A stretch of 35,737 nucleotides of DNA, from positions 1 to 35,737 of the forward strand of contig JAUYKA010000028.1 of the NCBI GenBank assembly GCA_030698495.1, read 5' to 3'. The notes beneath the pieces were generated by a model. It did not search any database. It worked only from the letters and a program-made list of their open reading frames with translations, and was not told the DNA's origin. Source of the stretch: a bacterium. Lineage in GTDB: Bacteria; Patescibacteriota; Andersenbacteria; UBA10190. Positions 5,567-14,359 of the stretch are shown here, one piece after another. The first letter of the stretch is position 1. Each line of letters begins with the position of its first letter. The position numbers and the translations under genes are program-made.

Positions 5567-8506
5567 TTATTGCTTCTCGATCTTACGCAGAGCGTAATCG
5601 AACATCTTCTCGCGCACATATTCTCGAAGGTCAGGATTGTTGGTTAGCTGTTCCCAGAGCCGTTGGTCATTTTCATACTGATCGTCATATTTGTCTTTGA
5701 ATGAATCCGCAAACTTAAGACTTGCGCCATGCCGACTGCTATTTTTCACCACGTCCTTGAACTCCTCATCAGAAGCCAATGCCTCCGCCATTTTACTCAG
5801 CGTTTTCTGTTGTTCCTCACCAAATTCCGCGCCCCATTGTTTGTTAACAGTCCGAATAATTTCAGATAACACTTCAGTTTCTTCCTCCTGCTTCTCCAAC
5901 TCACCATCTCCCTCATCTTCCTTAAGATCGGTTTCGCTTTCATCAAGCGCAATAGATCCACTCATTTTTCGCACAACACGAATATCCTCTAGATCAAGCA
6001 AATCCAAAATATTCAGTGGGCCACCACGCGAATCGCGTGGAAGCTTCTTCAGTAAATACTTAAGAAACAAAAACAACTTCTCATGAGATACATCTACAAA
6101 ATCCAATACCGATGCCACAAACGGATAGCTCTTCGTATATCGATAAACCTTCGATTTGAAGAGTTCATATTTCTCCGGCTCAAGCTTAGTAATATCTTCT
6201 ACATAGTGATCCAAGATGGCATTTGCTTTCTCATGCACACCTTCTGATGCGCCACCCAAAACGCTCGCAAACTCATCAAGAGCATCAGTGGGAATAGGGT
6301 AAACTGCTTGAATATCACGACGGAGATCATTCAAAGTATTCACGTCAGTACCTTCCGACAGGATTGTAGTCGTATAGTACGGATCAAACGCTTCTTTTAT
6401 ATCTTCAGCGTCATTAACAAAGTCCAAAACAAATACTTCATCCTTGTCTGGTGCAGTGCGGTTGAGACGACTTAGTGTCTGAACTGCCTGGACACCAGAC
6501 AGCGTCTTGTCGACGTACATAGCAGTTAGTAGTGGCTGATCAAATCCTGTCTGATATTTCTCAGCCACAATTAAGAATTTGTAGGCAGGTTTCTTAAACT
6601 CCTCTGCAGTATGAGACTCTGGAATTCCGCCATTCATACCTGTCTCGGTATAGGTTTCTCCATCAACCTTGATCGAATCAGTAAACGCAACCAGAGACCG
6701 GTATGAAATCCCATGATCTTTGACATATTTATCGAATGCCAGCTTATATCTCACCGCCGCCTCGCGTGACCGAGTTACGATCATTGCCTTGGCATTGCCG
6801 TCAATTCTGCTACTTACCGTTGTGTCAAAATGGGTCATCATAATATCGATTTTTTGTGTAATCGCATCCTCATGCAGATCCACATAGCGAATTATGGTCG
6901 TGAGCGCACGATTTCGTGGCACTTCTGGATCATCCGGTAAATCCTCAATCATTTTGAAGTACCGCTTATAGGTCACATAATTCTTCAACACATCGAGGAT
7001 AAATCTCTCCTCGATCGCTTGCTTCATCGAACACAGGCTAAATGGCCGGTACGACCCATCCTCCATGCGCGTGCCAAATCGTTCTATCGTCTGAGACTTT
7101 GGCGTAGCTGTAAATGCAAAGTAACTCAAATTACCTGGCTGTTTCCGGTTCTCTACTTGCTGGAGTATCCAATCTTCCTCGGTTTCGTACTCGCCACCAA
7201 GAACCTCGTTGATAGTGCGCGAAGTCTCGCCAGATTGCGACGAGTGAGCTTCATCGATAATCAAGCCAAATTTCTTACCCGGTAGCTTTTCTATAATTTC
7301 AGCTACTACAGGAAATGCCTGAATCGTCGTGGTGATCACCTTTGCACCCGACTCTAGCGCATTCTTTAATTGCTGAGACTTACTCGACTTTTCATCAATC
7401 GCCACCAAGTATCCTTGCGTCTGTTCAAACGCGGAGACCGTTTCGCGCAATTGCTGATCCAGCGCGCGCCGGTCAGTCATAACGATCACCGTATCAAACA
7501 CCTTCTCATTGGCATCATTATGCAACTCAGCCAACCGAAAGGCCGTCCAAGCAATTGTCATGCTTTTACCACTACCTGCGCTGTGTTGAACCAAGTAGTT
7601 ATCACCAACACCATTCCTGTTTACCGAGTCGATAATATCCGACACCGTTTTCCGCTGATGAAATCGGGGAAATGCCTGAATCTCAACTGGATACTCCCTT
7701 CCGTCCTTTCCCTCTTTTATTTCGGTAAAAACGTGAATAAAATTCTTTAGCAAATCATGCCAACTGTCCGGCGACCACACATCCTCCCACAAATACTTCG
7801 TTCGGTGACCATCTTCTGACGGGGGATTGCCCGCCCCATTCTTATATCCCTGGTTAAACGGCAAAAAGAAGGTGCTTTGCTTCGCTAACTTTGTCGTAAC
7901 GTAAACCGCATCTGTATCGACGGCAAAGTGAGCCGCACAGCGCCTAAATGTGAACAGTAATTCTCTTGGATCCCTGTCCGTCCTATATTGCCTCATTGCA
8001 TGCCTAACCGTCTGCCCCGTGATTGCGTTCTTTAGCTCCGCAGTAGCAATAGGAATACCATTCACAAAAAGCACTAGGTCTACTGACTGCTCCGTTTTCT
8101 CGCTGAAATACACCTGACGCATCACTGACCAAATGTTCATTTTATATAGTTGCTGCACTTCTGGATTCAACCCACTCGTGGGCTTGAAGTGCATCATCTC
8201 CAAACGAACCGGACCTTCCTCAATCCCATTGCGAAGCACATCAATGACACCACGACTTGATAACTCATTAGCTACACGCTCAATCAATCGCTCCTCCAAC
8301 CTTTCGCCATACATCTCCTCCAGCCGCTCCATTTTTTCTTGTTGTGTCGATCGCAAAAACTCAAACAATAACTCATGATCCAGCACATGCTTCTTGTCGT
8401 AACTACTTTCAGCATCCCGCAGCCTATACCCATGCATATCGCCCAACACTTTAAATATATGCTTCTCAAATGCTTCTTCTTTCAGGTTTTTGAGTGTAGG
8501 TGACAT
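5567..8506 (-). CDS. hsdR: Type I restriction enzyme, R (endonuclease and translocase) subunit
   Basis: The subunit cuts unmodified DNA after ATP-driven translocation as part of the HsdR2M2S complex. The N-terminal nuclease domain shows D143 and E157-L-K159 in an SVDLVLFVNG...TAELKN context. The SF2 motor has Walker A HSAGSGKSM near 309-316, DEAH at 418-421 and FTATPK near 465-470. A QTGFDQPLL stretch and a QTLSRLNR arginine finger form motifs V and VI. The charged, glutamate-rich C-terminal region is the usual assembly domain. At 979 residues it is a normal size and appears intact. The start at 8506 lies two bases after the Trypco2-like gene and the stop two bases before the Cas4-like gene. 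Confidence 0.95.
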   Translation of the reverse strand: MSPTLKNLKEEAFEKHIFKVLGDMHGYRLRDAESSYDKKHVLDHELLFEFLRSTQQEKMERLEEMYGERLEERLIERVANELSSRGVIDVLRNGIEEGPVRLEMMHFKPTSGLNPEVQQLYKMNIWSVMRQVYFSEKTEQSVDLVLFVNGIPIATAELKNAITGQTVRHAMRQYRTDRDPRELLFTFRRCAAHFAVDTDAVYVTTKLAKQSTFFLPFNQGYKNGAGNPPSEDGHRTKYLWEDVWSPDSWHDLLKNFIHVFTEIKEGKDGREYPVEIQAFPRFHQRKTVSDIIDSVNRNGVGDNYLVQHSAGSGKSMTIAWTAFRLAELHNDANEKVFDTVIVMTDRRALDQQLRETVSAFEQTQGYLVAIDEKSSKSQQLKNALESGAKVITTTIQAFPVVAEIIEKLPGKKFGLIIDEAHSSQSGETSRTINEVLGGEYETEEDWILQQVENRKQPGNLSYFAFTATPKSQTIERFGTRMEDGSYRPFSLCSMKQAIEERFILDVLKNYVTYKRYFKMIEDLPDDPEVPRNRALTTIIRYVDLHEDAITQKIDIMMTHFDTTVSSRIDGNAKAMIVTRSREAAVRYKLAFDKYVKDHGISYRSLVAFTDSIKVDGETYTETGMNGGIPESHTAEEFKKPAYKFLIVAEKYQTGFDQPLLTAMYVDKTLSGVQAVQTLSRLNRTAPDKDEVFVLDFVNDAEDIKEAFDPYYTTTILSEGTDVNTLNDLRRDIQAVYPIPTDALDEFASVLGGASEGVHEKANAILDHYVEDITKLEPEKYELFKSKVYRYTKSYPFVASVLDFVDVSHEKLFLFLKYLLKKLPRDSRGGPLNILDLLDLEDIRVVRKMSGSIALDESETDLKEDEGDGELEKQEEETEVLSEIIRTVNKQWGAEFGEEQQKTLSKMAEALASDEEFKDVVKNSSRHGASLKFADSFKDKYDDQYENDQRLWEQLTNNPDLREYVREKMFDYALRKIEKQ

Positions 8507-8508
8507 AG

Positions 8509-8865
8509 CTATATTTCAAAATCGTTACGATTCTCTCTATTTATCGCTTCAATCTGCGCTTGCTGTTGCGCGTCTTCCTCTTTGGTCATTGCTTCTATAT
8601 GGACACCAAATTTTACGCGACTTACTGTTGAATTTTTGTTTTCTTTGGCAATATCTCCACCACCTTCAGCAAATTGCAGAACGCGAATACCAGCCTTGCC
8701 ACTTTTAGAGTTTTTCTCCTCAACAGCAACGGCAATATCAAATTCAACCGTGCGCTGATCCTTTGTATCGGAAAATCTTATATCGCGCCGCGTTTCTCCC
8801 CGAGCTTCATCGACAGCTTTGTCTATACTAACCAATACATTTTTTACGAATTCTTGTAGGTTCAT
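8509..8865 (-). CDS. Trypco2-like small protein between hsdS and hsdR
   Basis: The 118-residue protein begins with a helix (LQEFVKNVLVSIDKAVDEAR). A beta segment TVEFDIAVAVEEK, a glycine-rich middle (FAEGGGDIAKENKN) and STVSRVKFGVHIEA follow. This order is typical of the Trypco2 (trypsin-co-occurring) domain, whose proteins occur beside trypsin-like or other effectors in bacterial conflict systems. No trypsin-like gene is visible here. Its ATG overlaps the hsdS stop by four bases and it ends two bases before hsdR, so it is a true member of the restriction operon. It may be an adaptor or regulator. The family call is from pattern memory and should be tested by a profile search. Confidence 0.65.
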   Translation of the reverse strand: MNLQEFVKNVLVSIDKAVDEARGETRRDIRFSDTKDQRTVEFDIAVAVEEKNSKSGKAGIRVLQFAEGGGDIAKENKNSTVSRVKFGVHIEAMTKEEDAQQQAQIEAINRENRNDFEI

Positions 8866-10148
8866 AGTTTGATTCTTCCTGTTACAGCACTGTAGATAGT
8901 CGAAGCCTTAAACTCCAAAAGTTTTTCTATTTCCTCCGTAGTTTTTTCTATCAAATCATCTATGCGACTTGTCTCTTGATCCAAATGTTTAACTATCTCA
9001 TCTTGCTCACCCCTATCGGGGTATGAACAAATAAAATCCTGAATAAAGAGGGTCGGCACTCTCTGCTGTCCAGCAGACCCGTGCATTTCTAATTCTCCTA
9101 AGCTTCGGAAGAAATGGTTCATTGTCACATAGTAAAGAAACCGTGAATTCAATTCGCCGAGTGGTCTGAGTACATGAAACTCGGTTGAGCCAAAGCCAAC
9201 CCCATTGAGCAAGCCTCTTACCGCTGCCCCTTTGTAGTTCTCAAAGCAGGGAGTGATCTTCGCCACAATAACATCCCCGTTCGCGAAGTACGTATACCCA
9301 GAATAGACAGCATTTAAATCTTTTTCTTCAGATAAATCCAACGCGCCAGTTTCAGAAACCAACGGCATTGGTAAGAAAGTGACTTTAATATTTTCTAAAT
9401 TAGAAACTTTGCTCCTTTTAGGATTTATATCTGTTAAGAAGCGAAGCCTTTTGCGATTCCAACTTTTTGGCGTACTACTCACATTCCCAAGATCAATATC
9501 TATATCCTTACGATATTCACTCTGCTTAACAGCTTCAGTAATAACTGCAACCCGCTGTTGTCTAAGAAGCTCAATAAGTTTTTTCTTTTTCTCGATTACT
9601 TCAATGATTGCTGCAAGCTTATTATCCAGATACTCCACGATTTTTTCTTGTACATCTCGCGGAGGACATAACACTGGCAATTTCTTAAAGTCTGAAAAAT
9701 CAGCCGTTTGCCTAACTCCACCACCCAAGAAGTAAAAGACTTTTTGTTTATCATATGCCCTGAGCAAGTAATTCAAATATTCTGGCTTATAACACCTCTC
9801 CACTTTCACTGCAACATAAGCCGATGTGATAATTCCTCGCTCCCTCACCAAGGCCGATCGCAAACTTTTTTTATCATTCTGGAGATCGGTCAATCTTAGT
9901 ACGATTTGTCCTGGAGCAACTATCTGATATGTCTCAAACGATGCGGGAAGTAAGCCAAAATAACCCTCTATATCTTTTTTTATAATTTTCCCGTAGCTGA
10001 GAGAGAGTAGGTTCTTCTCTTGCAGTCCATCATTCTTTATTTTCGTCTGTGATAAATATGCGCGAGCAGGTTTTACTTCCCAATTCTCTGGATAGTCTTC
10101 AAACCAAGGCAATTGCGATTCTTGAGTTGTGGCTGAAGCAATAGACAT
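8862..10148 (-). CDS. hsdS: Type I restriction-modification, S (specificity) subunit
   Basis: The subunit recognises the bipartite DNA target for the methylase and restriction complex. Two target-recognition domains are visible. The first starts after PWFEDYPENWEVKPARAYL and is followed by a coiled conserved region (VQEKIVEYLDNKLAAIIEVIEKKKKLIELLRQQR). The second starts near KSWNRKRLRFLTDI and ends with a matching helix (DEIVKHLDQETSRIDDLIEKTTEEIEKL). With 428 residues it is a full-length two-domain HsdS. It starts three bases after hsdM. Target specificity cannot be read from the sequence. Confidence 0.93.
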   Translation of the reverse strand: MSIASATTQESQLPWFEDYPENWEVKPARAYLSQTKIKNDGLQEKNLLSLSYGKIIKKDIEGYFGLLPASFETYQIVAPGQIVLRLTDLQNDKKSLRSALVRERGIITSAYVAVKVERCYKPEYLNYLLRAYDKQKVFYFLGGGVRQTADFSDFKKLPVLCPPRDVQEKIVEYLDNKLAAIIEVIEKKKKLIELLRQQRVAVITEAVKQSEYRKDIDIDLGNVSSTPKSWNRKRLRFLTDINPKRSKVSNLENIKVTFLPMPLVSETGALDLSEEKDLNAVYSGYTYFANGDVIVAKITPCFENYKGAAVRGLLNGVGFGSTEFHVLRPLGELNSRFLYYVTMNHFFRSLGELEMHGSAGQQRVPTLFIQDFICSYPDRGEQDEIVKHLDQETSRIDDLIEKTTEEIEKLLEFKASTIYSAVTGRIKL

Positions 10149-10151
10149 AAC

Positions 10152-12188
10152 TTACACTTGTTTCATTAGCTCAAGAATCTTACCCTCAATCTCTTTGATC
10201 TCTGCTTCAATCTCACTCGGGTCACGTGGCGGCACATACTTATAAAAATACCGAGTAAACGGAATCTCGTAACCAACCTTCCCCACTTTACCGTCCTTTT
10301 CATCTACTACGCTTTCGTCGATCCAAGCGTCGGGAATGTATGGCTTCACTTCACGCTCAAAGTACTCTTGAATATCTTCCTTGAGCGGCACACGCTCTAT
10401 GTCTTTCAGCTCGTTATTTGATTCAGGGTTTCTGTCCTTGTCCATGCAAATCTCAGCTTCGTCATTATGCCGACCAATTTCTTTCCAGATGATTTTCTTG
10501 TACTTGGTCGGGACTTTAATGCCAGCATGCTCAAATGACGCCTCTAAGTCATCCAGAAATTTATCTCGGTTCATGTATGTGCTGCCGGACAGACTCTGTA
10601 GGGCTCCAAATATCTTGCCACGCAACTCTTGCCAAACAGTATTCTCCTCTTCGCCTTTCTTTCCTTTTTTCTTGCTGGGTAAATCGTTGAGAAAATCTTT
10701 TTGGTTTTTCACGCGCTCAATTGATTCTTCATTTAGCTCAAACTTCAAACGCAAAGGGCGCTGAATGGTGACTGCACGATAACCAAATTCACGAGTGTCG
10801 AATATTTTCACATTCCCGTTTGTATTTTCATCTACATAATCCTCGACAATTTCTTTGAGATTGCTGTCGGAAATTTCGTATCGCTTATCACCCAAGTTTT
10901 TGCGCAGCTGCGTTTTTCGGTTACGCGCATCTACCAATCGAACTTTGTTTCTTCTGTTGCTTGGCTTGCGAGTAGAAAATATCCAAACGTATGTTGGAAT
11001 CCCAGTGTTAAAGAAAAGCTTTTCGGGTAAAGCAATAATCGTATCAATATAATCCTTCTCAAACAGCCAGCGGCGAATATCACTTTCTCCACGTCCTGCA
11101 TCACCCGTAAAGAGTGGCGAGCCATTTGTAATAATGACTGCATCGCTTCCACCTGCTTCTCGCTCCTTCAATTTTGAAATAACATGCTGAATGAATAGCA
11201 GTTGTCCATCAGAAATACTTGGCAGTCCAGCCCCAAACCTGCCAGCAAATCCCCTTTCTGCCTCGTGATTTACTGCTTTGGCATCTTTCTTCCATTCCAC
11301 GCCATAGGGAGGATTGGAAATAACATAGTCGAACTGTGTACCGACATACTCATCATTTGAGAGTGTGCTTGCCTTACTGTGTTCAGGGTCACCGCCCTTG
11401 ATCCGCTCCGGGTCTTCACCCTTGAGCAGCATATCTGCCTTACAGATAGCATACGTTTGGCTATTAAGCTCTTGGCCGAATAGATAAACATTGGCCTTAT
11501 CGTTGTAGTGATCGAGAATAAATTCTTTACCCACCGTTAGCATTCCTCCTGTACCACAGGCCGGATCGTACAAGGTAATCGATACACCTGCCTTCTGTAG
11601 CTTATCCTTTTCGCCAGCAAACATCAGTGAGGTCATCAACCGCACAACGTCCCTGGGCGTATAATGTTCCCCAGCCGTTTCATTAGACTGCTCAGCAAAA
11701 CGGCGAATAAGGTCTTCGAATGCTGTCCCAATAACATCATTCGGTACCCTATCAGGATGAAGATCTATTTTTTTGAACTCCTTCAGAATCAAATACAGGA
11801 GGTCGCCGCCCTTGAGCCGCTCAAGCTGTACTTCAAATTTGAACTTTTTGAATATGTCCTGAACATTGGGGCTGAAACCATTGATATAATTCCGGGTGTT
11901 TCTCTCGATATGCGTCGGATCATCGAGTAACGTGCTGATAGTAAAAGGAGAAGTATTGTAGAAATCGTATCCGGTAATTCTGCGCAAGATGCTCAAATCG
12001 GACACCTTTCCGTCCAGCTCGTTGTACCGGGTAATAACTTTATCTTTTGTTGGTTCAAGCACCGCATCTAATCGCTTTAGAACGGTAAAGGGTAATATGA
12101 CGTCTTGATATTCATGCGCTTTCCATGAGCCGCGCAGCAAATCAGCTACATTCCAGATCGTATTTGATATGTTCTTGTGGTTACTCAT
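10152..12188 (-). CDS. hsdM: Type I restriction-modification, M (adenine methyltransferase) subunit
   Basis: This N6-adenine methyltransferase modifies the target chosen by HsdS and is required for restriction. The N-terminal helical domain (IWNVADLLRGSWKAHEYQDV) is typical of HsdM. The SAM-binding motif DPACGTGGM lies near residue 208 and the catalytic NPPY near residue 292. The C-terminal extension continues past residue 550 with a charged region and a final coiled segment, as in larger HsdM proteins. I chose ATG at 12188, which overlaps the upstream winged-helix gene's stop as ATGA; an in-frame ATG at 12200 is possible. The gene appears intact. Confidence 0.95.
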   Translation of the reverse strand: MSNHKNISNTIWNVADLLRGSWKAHEYQDVILPFTVLKRLDAVLEPTKDKVITRYNELDGKVSDLSILRRITGYDFYNTSPFTISTLLDDPTHIERNTRNYINGFSPNVQDIFKKFKFEVQLERLKGGDLLYLILKEFKKIDLHPDRVPNDVIGTAFEDLIRRFAEQSNETAGEHYTPRDVVRLMTSLMFAGEKDKLQKAGVSITLYDPACGTGGMLTVGKEFILDHYNDKANVYLFGQELNSQTYAICKADMLLKGEDPERIKGGDPEHSKASTLSNDEYVGTQFDYVISNPPYGVEWKKDAKAVNHEAERGFAGRFGAGLPSISDGQLLFIQHVISKLKEREAGGSDAVIITNGSPLFTGDAGRGESDIRRWLFEKDYIDTIIALPEKLFFNTGIPTYVWIFSTRKPSNRRNKVRLVDARNRKTQLRKNLGDKRYEISDSNLKEIVEDYVDENTNGNVKIFDTREFGYRAVTIQRPLRLKFELNEESIERVKNQKDFLNDLPSKKKGKKGEEENTVWQELRGKIFGALQSLSGSTYMNRDKFLDDLEASFEHAGIKVPTKYKKIIWKEIGRHNDEAEICMDKDRNPESNNELKDIERVPLKEDIQEYFEREVKPYIPDAWIDESVVDEKDGKVGKVGYEIPFTRYFYKYVPPRDPSEIEAEIKEIEGKILELMKQV

Positions 12189-12484
12189 ATATGGCTCCAA
12201 TACTGCTTGACCTCAGTTAGCTGGGTTCTGATTCCATCCTTCGAGTTTTCTACTTCATCCGAAAGTCGCCATAACTTATCGCGACCACCCTGTACCTTAA
12301 CGAGGTAGCCATTTTTATGCAGCGACCCCAATATCGCACCGACTGAGCGACCATTCATATCATCTGTTTTCGTTTTCTCAACTACATCAGATGTGCGAAA
12401 TGATGGCCGACGGAAAGACAAAATAACATCCAGCATTTTCTGCTGCGCTCCCGGCAAATCCTTTATGGTCTTCAAATCACTCAT
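12185..12484 (-). CDS. Winged-helix DNA-binding protein, probable regulator of the restriction operon
   Basis: The 99-residue protein has the layout of a MarR-like winged helix: a first helix (GAQQKMLDVILSF), a TSDVVEKT and RSVGAILGSLHKNGYL helix-turn-helix, and a beta wing (LVKVQGGRDKLWRLS). It opens the restriction operon and its stop overlaps the hsdM start (ATGA). AGGA lies seven bases before the ATG. A perfect palindrome at 12516-12529 lies 32 bases upstream of the start codon and could be its operator. Control genes that delay restriction are common in such operons, so an autoregulatory role is reasonable but inferred. Confidence 0.7.
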   Translation of the reverse strand: MSDLKTIKDLPGAQQKMLDVILSFRRPSFRTSDVVEKTKTDDMNGRSVGAILGSLHKNGYLVKVQGGRDKLWRLSDEVENSKDGIRTQLTEVKQYWSHI

Positions 12485-12515
12485 TCTTTCATCCTATACA
12501 ACCAGAGCAGCCAGA

Positions 12516-12529
12516 GCAAGCGTGCTTGC
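12516..12529. promoter_or_regulatory. Palindrome, candidate operator of the winged-helix regulator
   Basis: GCAAGC, two bases, then GCTTGC form a perfect inverted repeat. It sits just downstream of the expected transcription start of the minus-strand operon and upstream of the regulator gene, a position that suits repression. Confidence 0.35.
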
Positions 12530-12538
12530 CAGAAACAA

Positions 12539-12567
12539 TGGTTATGGCAATATGAGACTACAATCAA
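12539..12567 (-). promoter_or_regulatory. Possible promoter of the restriction operon
   Basis: On the minus strand TTGATT (12562-12567) is followed after 17 bases by TAACCA (12539-12544). The -35 is good and the -10 weak. The predicted start near 12532 puts the palindrome at 12516-12529 in the early transcribed region. Confidence 0.3.
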
Positions 12568-12600
12568 ATTTGCCTAAACCGTGCCTTTTGGCGCGGCATG

Positions 12601-12721
12601 GCATGCAAAGCGTAGGACACACTAAACCCGTCGTTTAGCAGCGTGTCCTACGTCATGCGGGGAAACCCGTATGGGGATCGAAAGGTCCCGGCTGGCGGCG
12701 GGCTTTGTGTTTCTCCACCAG
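12601..12721 (+). ncRNA. Strongly structured RNA candidate, multi-stem with GNRA loops
   Basis: Several stems can be drawn on the plus strand. The outer stem is 12603-12610 with 12703-12710 (CAAAG with CTTTG plus wobble pairs). A long hairpin pairs CGTAGGACAC (12611-12620) with GTGTCCTACG (12643-12652), continued by CTAAAC with GTTTAG. A third stem, CATGCGGG (12654-12661) with CCCGTATG, is closed by GAAA. Directly adjacent, GGGATC (12674-12679) pairs with GGTCCC, again closed by GAAA. CTGG at 12692-12695 may pair with CCAG at 12718-12721 to form a pseudoknot. GAAA tetraloops occur only in this orientation. It lies 30 bases before a plus-strand gene, so it could be a leader element, a ribozyme or an independent RNA. 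I do not recognise the class. Confidence 0.6.
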
Positions 12722-12751
12722 GACAGCTAATTACTAAAAATAATCAAAAAT

Positions 12752-13297
12752 ATGAATAAATTTATAGTTGCCATCGTAGTGATTCTTACATTAACTATTC
12801 TTGGTGGCGGTGCTTATATCTTAGTATTGCGTAATAAACTACCGGCAAGTAGCTCGGTGCCAACCAATAGCGAGACAACTAAGCAAACTAAAGACAATAA
12901 ACGTGGCGAACCAAAAACAGAAGAATTTGTGAGCAAGCGTGTGCAGGAATTCTGGGAGGCCGCCAAGTTCAATGATCATCGGGCCAAATATCGTTTACTG
13001 GACAATCAACTCAAGTCGCAACTATCAGAGGATGAGTATCTTCAGAGGCAGGAATGGCTGGATAAAAACGATTTAAGCGGTGTTATCCAAATTGAGAAAG
13101 CGGAGGTCGGCACGGTTACTCTTCTTGAGAATGCGGCCGAAGTGAGAATAACGATCACTGCCAATACAGGAGAATTTTCTGACATTACCAAACTTATTTA
13201 TGAGGATGGTGAGTGGCATAAGGTATTTGAGTCATACGACACGCTTGGTATTGGTAAATCCTTTGAGGAGTTTGTAGTAGACAACGAAAGCATATAA
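12752..13297 (+). CDS. Membrane-anchored protein of unknown function, NTF2-like outer domain
   Basis: The 181-residue product has an N-terminal hydrophobic segment (residues 5-26, FIVAIVVILTLTILGGGAYILV) without a lipobox, so it is probably a membrane anchor with the rest outside. A low-complexity serine, threonine and lysine linker follows. The rest (FVSKRVQEFWEAAKFNDHRAKYRLL, then beta strands ending in IYEDGEWHKVFESYD) resembles the cystatin/NTF2-like domains found in many extracytoplasmic anchored proteins, where D-G-x-W-x-K is typical. It is followed after two bases by the nuclease-domain gene, so the two are probably co-transcribed. The structured RNA lies just upstream. The function is not known. 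Confidence 0.75.
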   Translation: MNKFIVAIVVILTLTILGGGAYILVLRNKLPASSSVPTNSETTKQTKDNKRGEPKTEEFVSKRVQEFWEAAKFNDHRAKYRLLDNQLKSQLSEDEYLQRQEWLDKNDLSGVIQIEKAEVGTVTLLENAAEVRITITANTGEFSDITKLIYEDGEWHKVFESYDTLGIGKSFEEFVVDNESI

Positions 13298-13299
13298 CT

Positions 13300-14337
13300 A
13301 TGGTGAACCTCAAACCATCTCAACTTTTCACCGGCAAGGCAAAACTGATTACCATTCCAGTCGTGGTCATTGCCGCTCTGGCACTCTGGCCATTTACCAT
13401 TGGAGGGTTACTGGTATATGCCGTTTACCGCTACATGCCGCAAAGCAGACTGCGTAATATTGCCGTTGCCGTTATTGTTATTCCGACTTTGTTCATCGGT
13501 GGCACATGGACGTGGGCATTTTTCTCAAAATCCCCGACACCGCAGGTTACTGAAACCGTGTTGCAGCAATCAGAAGAGACACCGTTAGCTGAAGCCGAGG
13601 AAGTAGCGACGTCTTCGCCTGAAGTGGAGGCAGTAGTCGAAGCTGTGGTTCAACCTGTTGAGACGACACAGGCGGTGTCCACTGAAGTCGAGCAACAGCC
13701 AGCTGCAGTTGAGGGGGTTTTAGTAAAGCGTGTCATCGACGGTGACACTATTGAGCTTGAGACTGGACAAAAAGTCCGTTACATCGGAATAGACACGCCG
13801 GAGACTGTACACCCGGACAAGCCGGTGCAGTGTTTTGGCAAAGAAGCCTCAGCCAAAAACACCAGTTTAGTAGCAGGTAAACGAGTTCGTTTGGAGAAGG
13901 ATGTGTCCGAGACCGATCGTTATGGCCGTCTTCTTCGTTATGTTTATGTGGGGGACACGTTCGTGAACGACTATCTTGTGCGGCAAGGCTATGCTAATTC
14001 ATCTTCATATCCTCCGGACGTAAAATACCAAGAACAATTTAAACAAGCTGAACAGGAAGCCAGGGTTAACAAGCGTGGGTTGTGGGGATCTGCTTGTTCG
14101 GACGGCAGTGGTAGTGCTTCGTCGGGTGCTGCCATAGTAGCGCCCGCTCCGGATACACAGCCGACAACGCCACAGTGCGACATCAAAGGTAACATTACAG
14201 GCGAGAAAATATATCATGTCCCTGGCTGTGCCAGCTACGATAAGACGGTGATTGATACCAGCTCAGGGGAAAGATATTTCTGTACGGAGGCGGAGGCAGT
14301 AGCGGCTGGGTGGCGGAAGGCGAAAAATTGTCCGTAA
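13300..14337 (+). CDS. Membrane-anchored staphylococcal-nuclease-type endonuclease
   Basis: The protein has 345 residues. Two hydrophobic segments at about 17-44 and 52-76 anchor it, followed by a long acidic linker (about 80-138). The SNase domain follows at about 139-265: VIDGDT near 145-150, VRYIGIDTPET with R160, D165 and E168, and DRYGRLLRY with R210. These are the calcium-binding and catalytic positions of thermonuclease. The last 55 residues (CDIKGNITGEKIYHVPGC ... YFCTEAEAVAAGWRKA) form a cysteine-containing domain often fused to such nucleases in CPR bacteria. It probably degrades extracellular DNA or RNA for nucleotide uptake or host interaction; that role is inferred. All catalytic residues are present. 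Confidence 0.9.
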   Translation: MVNLKPSQLFTGKAKLITIPVVVIAALALWPFTIGGLLVYAVYRYMPQSRLRNIAVAVIVIPTLFIGGTWTWAFFSKSPTPQVTETVLQQSEETPLAEAEEVATSSPEVEAVVEAVVQPVETTQAVSTEVEQQPAAVEGVLVKRVIDGDTIELETGQKVRYIGIDTPETVHPDKPVQCFGKEASAKNTSLVAGKRVRLEKDVSETDRYGRLLRYVYVGDTFVNDYLVRQGYANSSSYPPDVKYQEQFKQAEQEARVNKRGLWGSACSDGSGSASSGAAIVAPAPDTQPTTPQCDIKGNITGEKIYHVPGCASYDKTVIDTSSGERYFCTEAEAVAAGWRKAKNCP

Positions 14338-14359
14338 TACTTAGTTATAGGGCTGTGGA

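Noticed and set aside
12601-12721. tRNA or tmRNA gene
   Set aside because: No cloverleaf, T-loop sequence or resume frame can be drawn; the stems do not have tRNA spacing.
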